DNA from: a virus
Direction: 5' to 3' (one strand)
IMG/VR virus record: IMGVR_UViG_3300045421_000154
Location: 1 to 24,932 of that record
DNA: 24,932 nt
In this document: positions 23,614 through 24,932 of the stretch, in pieces
Layout of the letters: each line of letters begins with the position of its first letter
How positions within the stretch are numbered: the stretch's first letter is position 1
Translations under genes and position numbers: made by a program
Notes under the pieces: generated by a model
Databases searched by the model: none
The model's input: only the letters and a program-made list of their open reading frames with translations
What the model was told of the DNA's origin: nothing

Positions 23614-23898
23614 ATGTTATCCTTTAATGAATTTATTTACAGGCCTGAGGTTGGCGAAGCAAATATTGCCAAAGTTAATCGCATTCGTGCAGGTAAAGTT
23701 CAAAGAAGAAAAATTGTTTCTTTACGGCCCGGATATAAAGTTCAAGACGGAAAGTTAGTGCGTATGACTTCTCAAGAGAGAATGCATCGCAAGATGGCAC
23801 AAAGAAAAGCAGCAAGAAAAAGAAAATCATTGATGTCACGCATTCTTAAAAAAAGAGCAATGTCATTAAGAAAAAGAAAATCTGCGGGGTTCAAATGA
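23614..23898 (+). CDS. 68: Prohead core protein, gp68-like
   Basis: This 94-residue, extremely basic protein begins MLSFNEFIYRPEVGE. From about residue 40 it has PGYKVQDGKLVRMTSQERMH followed by an Arg/Lys tract (KMAQRKAARKRKS, LMSRILKKRAMSLRKRK). The GKLVRM..QE then basic-helix pattern is what I know as gp68 of marine T4-like phages. T4 gp68 is longer (141) but is also a basic prohead core protein. It lies between the inserted structural gene and gp21, with an ATGA overlap to gp21. It would be part of the scaffold core and cleaved or expelled during maturation. Confidence 0.75.
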   Translation: MLSFNEFIYRPEVGEANIAKVNRIRAGKVQRRKIVSLRPGYKVQDGKLVRMTSQERMHRKMAQRKAARKRKSLMSRILKKRAMSLRKRKSAGFK

Positions 23899-24542
23899 AA
23901 TTAATCACAGAAATTATTGAACAAATTAATATTATTGCCGAAGAGACCGAAGGTGGCAAGAAACAATTCTTCATTGAAGGACCCTTCATGCAAGCCGAAC
24001 AAAAGAACCGTAATGGTCGCGTTTATCCTATTGAAATTCTTCAAAAAGAAGCAAATAGATATATTACAGAATATGTAAACAAAAACCGAGCATATGGCGA
24101 ATTGGGTCATCCTGAAGGTCCAATCATTAATCTTGAAAGAGTATCACACATGATTAAAGAGTTGCGTCAAGACGGCAACGACTTTATGGGTAAAGCAAAA
24201 ATTATGGATACACCTTATGGTACTATTGTTAAAAATCTCATGGTTGAAGGCGCATGTTTAGGTGTTTCTACACGAGGTATGGGAACACTTGAAGAGAAAG
24301 ACGGAGTTAAATATGTTAAAGATGATTTTTATCTTGCCACAGCAGCAGATATTGTTGCGGATCCTTCCGCACCAGATGCTTTTGTGAGAGGCATCATGGA
24401 AAATAAAGAGTGGGTTTGGGATAACGGAATTATAAAAGAAGTACAAATTGCACAATATATGAATACAATTAAAAAATCTTCAAAACGTGATTTAGAAGAA
24501 AATATGTTGCGTACCTTTAATGATTTTCTTTCTAAACTGTAA
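23895..24542 (+). CDS. 21: Prohead core protease gp21
   Basis: This 215-residue protein matches T4 gp21 (212) in length and pattern. FFIEGPFMQAEQKNRNGRVYP leads to GELGHPEGPIINLERVSHMI (candidate catalytic His72), then EGACLGVSTRGMG with the nucleophile Ser125, and ADIVADPSAPDAFV. This is the serine protease fold shared with herpesvirus assemblins. It digests the scaffold (gp22, gp67, gp68) and trims the major capsid protein after prohead assembly. An I-A-E sequence at residues 14-16 could be a self-processing site. It starts by ATGA overlap with gp68. Confidence 0.93.
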   Translation: MKLITEIIEQINIIAEETEGGKKQFFIEGPFMQAEQKNRNGRVYPIEILQKEANRYITEYVNKNRAYGELGHPEGPIINLERVSHMIKELRQDGNDFMGKAKIMDTPYGTIVKNLMVEGACLGVSTRGMGTLEEKDGVKYVKDDFYLATAADIVADPSAPDAFVRGIMENKEWVWDNGIIKEVQIAQYMNTIKKSSKRDLEENMLRTFNDFLSKL

Positions 24543-24547
24543 TTTTT

Positions 24548-24555
24548 TATAAATA
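24548..24555 (+). promoter_or_regulatory. T4-type late promoter TATAAATA upstream of gp22
   Basis: An exact TATAAATA lies five bases after the gp21 stop and 41 bases before ATG 24597. The AAGGAG ribosome site follows. It probably drives gp22 and, beyond the window, gp23. Confidence 0.75.
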
Positions 24556-24596
24556 AGGTAAAGTAAATCTTTAAATACGCATAAGGAGAAAGTATT

Positions 24597-24932
24597 ATGG
24601 CTGACAAATTTAAACAAGAAGAAAGCATCGAAAATAACGATGGACTTCATTTTGAAGAAATCAAAGAAATTAATGTATCAGAAGACATTGATGCGATTTT
24701 TTCTGATGAAAATCTTTCTGAAGAATTTAAAGCAAACGCCAAAGCAATTTTTGAAGCTGCGGTTATTACTAAAGTTAATGAGCAAATTAACAAGATTGAT
24801 AAAGAATATGCTTCAAAGCTTGAAGAAGAAATTAATGTAATTAATGAAACCATTGTTGCAAAAGTTGATGAATATCTTGAATATGTTGTTGGTGAATGGA
24901 TGGAAGAAAATCAGTTATCAATTGAATCCGGC
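24597..24932 (+). CDS. 22: Prohead core scaffold protein gp22 (3'-partial)
   Basis: The frame is open from ATG 24597 to the end of the window, giving 112 residues. The product is acidic and helical, starting MADKFKQEESIENND, with LSEEFKANAKAIFEAAVITK, a segment characteristic of T4-like gp22, and a long coiled-coil-like helix (VNEQINKIDKEYASKLEEE). T4 gp22 is 269 residues, so less than half is seen. It forms the major scaffold core on which gp23 assembles and is degraded by gp21. It is preceded by its own late promoter and an AAGGAG site, in the T4 order. Confidence 0.9.
   Translation, partial: MADKFKQEESIENNDGLHFEEIKEINVSEDIDAIFSDENLSEEFKANAKAIFEAAVITKVNEQINKIDKEYASKLEEEINVINETIVAKVDEYLEYVVGEWMEENQLSIESG

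Overview
This window is a late structural segment of a T4-like marine myovirus, of the kind that infects picocyanobacteria or SAR11-type bacteria. The evidence is the gene order 13-14-15-16-17-18-19-20-67-68-21-22, the TATAAATA-type T4 late promoters, and several virion protein families typical of pelagic T4-like phages. All genes lie on the + strand and are tightly packed. I see no photosynthesis genes, tRNAs, IS elements or CRISPR arrays. The host cannot be fixed from this window alone.

Layout. (1) 1-5773: adhesion and tail-surface genes. These are the 3' part of a large DUF4815-like virion protein, a small coiled-coil protein, a tail-fibre-like protein and a fibronectin-III plus glycine-rich putative adhesin. 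(2) 5794-9423: an accessory cassette, very AT-rich at its start. It holds a DUF4376-like tail fibre assembly protein, a SAM methyltransferase, a PAPS-type sulfotransferase, a 2OG-Fe(II) aspartyl/asparaginyl-hydroxylase-like protein, a fusion of an APS-kinase-like P-loop domain to a nucleotidyltransferase, and a small conserved phage protein. It ends in a strong intrinsic terminator. (3) 9551-17033: a late promoter, then neck gp13/gp14, tail completion gp15, terminase gp16/gp17, tail sheath gp18 and two tandem tail tube (gp19) paralogues. (4) 17044-17114: a terminator that can also fold into a competing hairpin, followed by the portal gp20. (5) 18768-22317: three extra virion-type genes inserted between gp20 and gp67: a collagen-like fibre with 57 uninterrupted Gly-X-Y triplets, a small structural protein and a repeat-containing beta-rich protein. 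(6) 22365-24932: head-core genes gp67-like, a hypothetical protein with a capsid-targeting-like N-terminus, an inserted structural protein, gp68-like, protease gp21 and the start of scaffold gp22.

How it works together: the canonical genes build head, portal, packaging motor and tail, while the fibre and adhesin genes determine host contact. The most interesting part is the accessory cassette. It pairs a sulfotransferase with a possible PAPS-producing enzyme and two other modification enzymes directly behind the adhesin and its likely chaperone. This could be a phage-encoded sulfation/modification system acting on virion fibres, host glycans or small molecules. The target is not evident from sequence.
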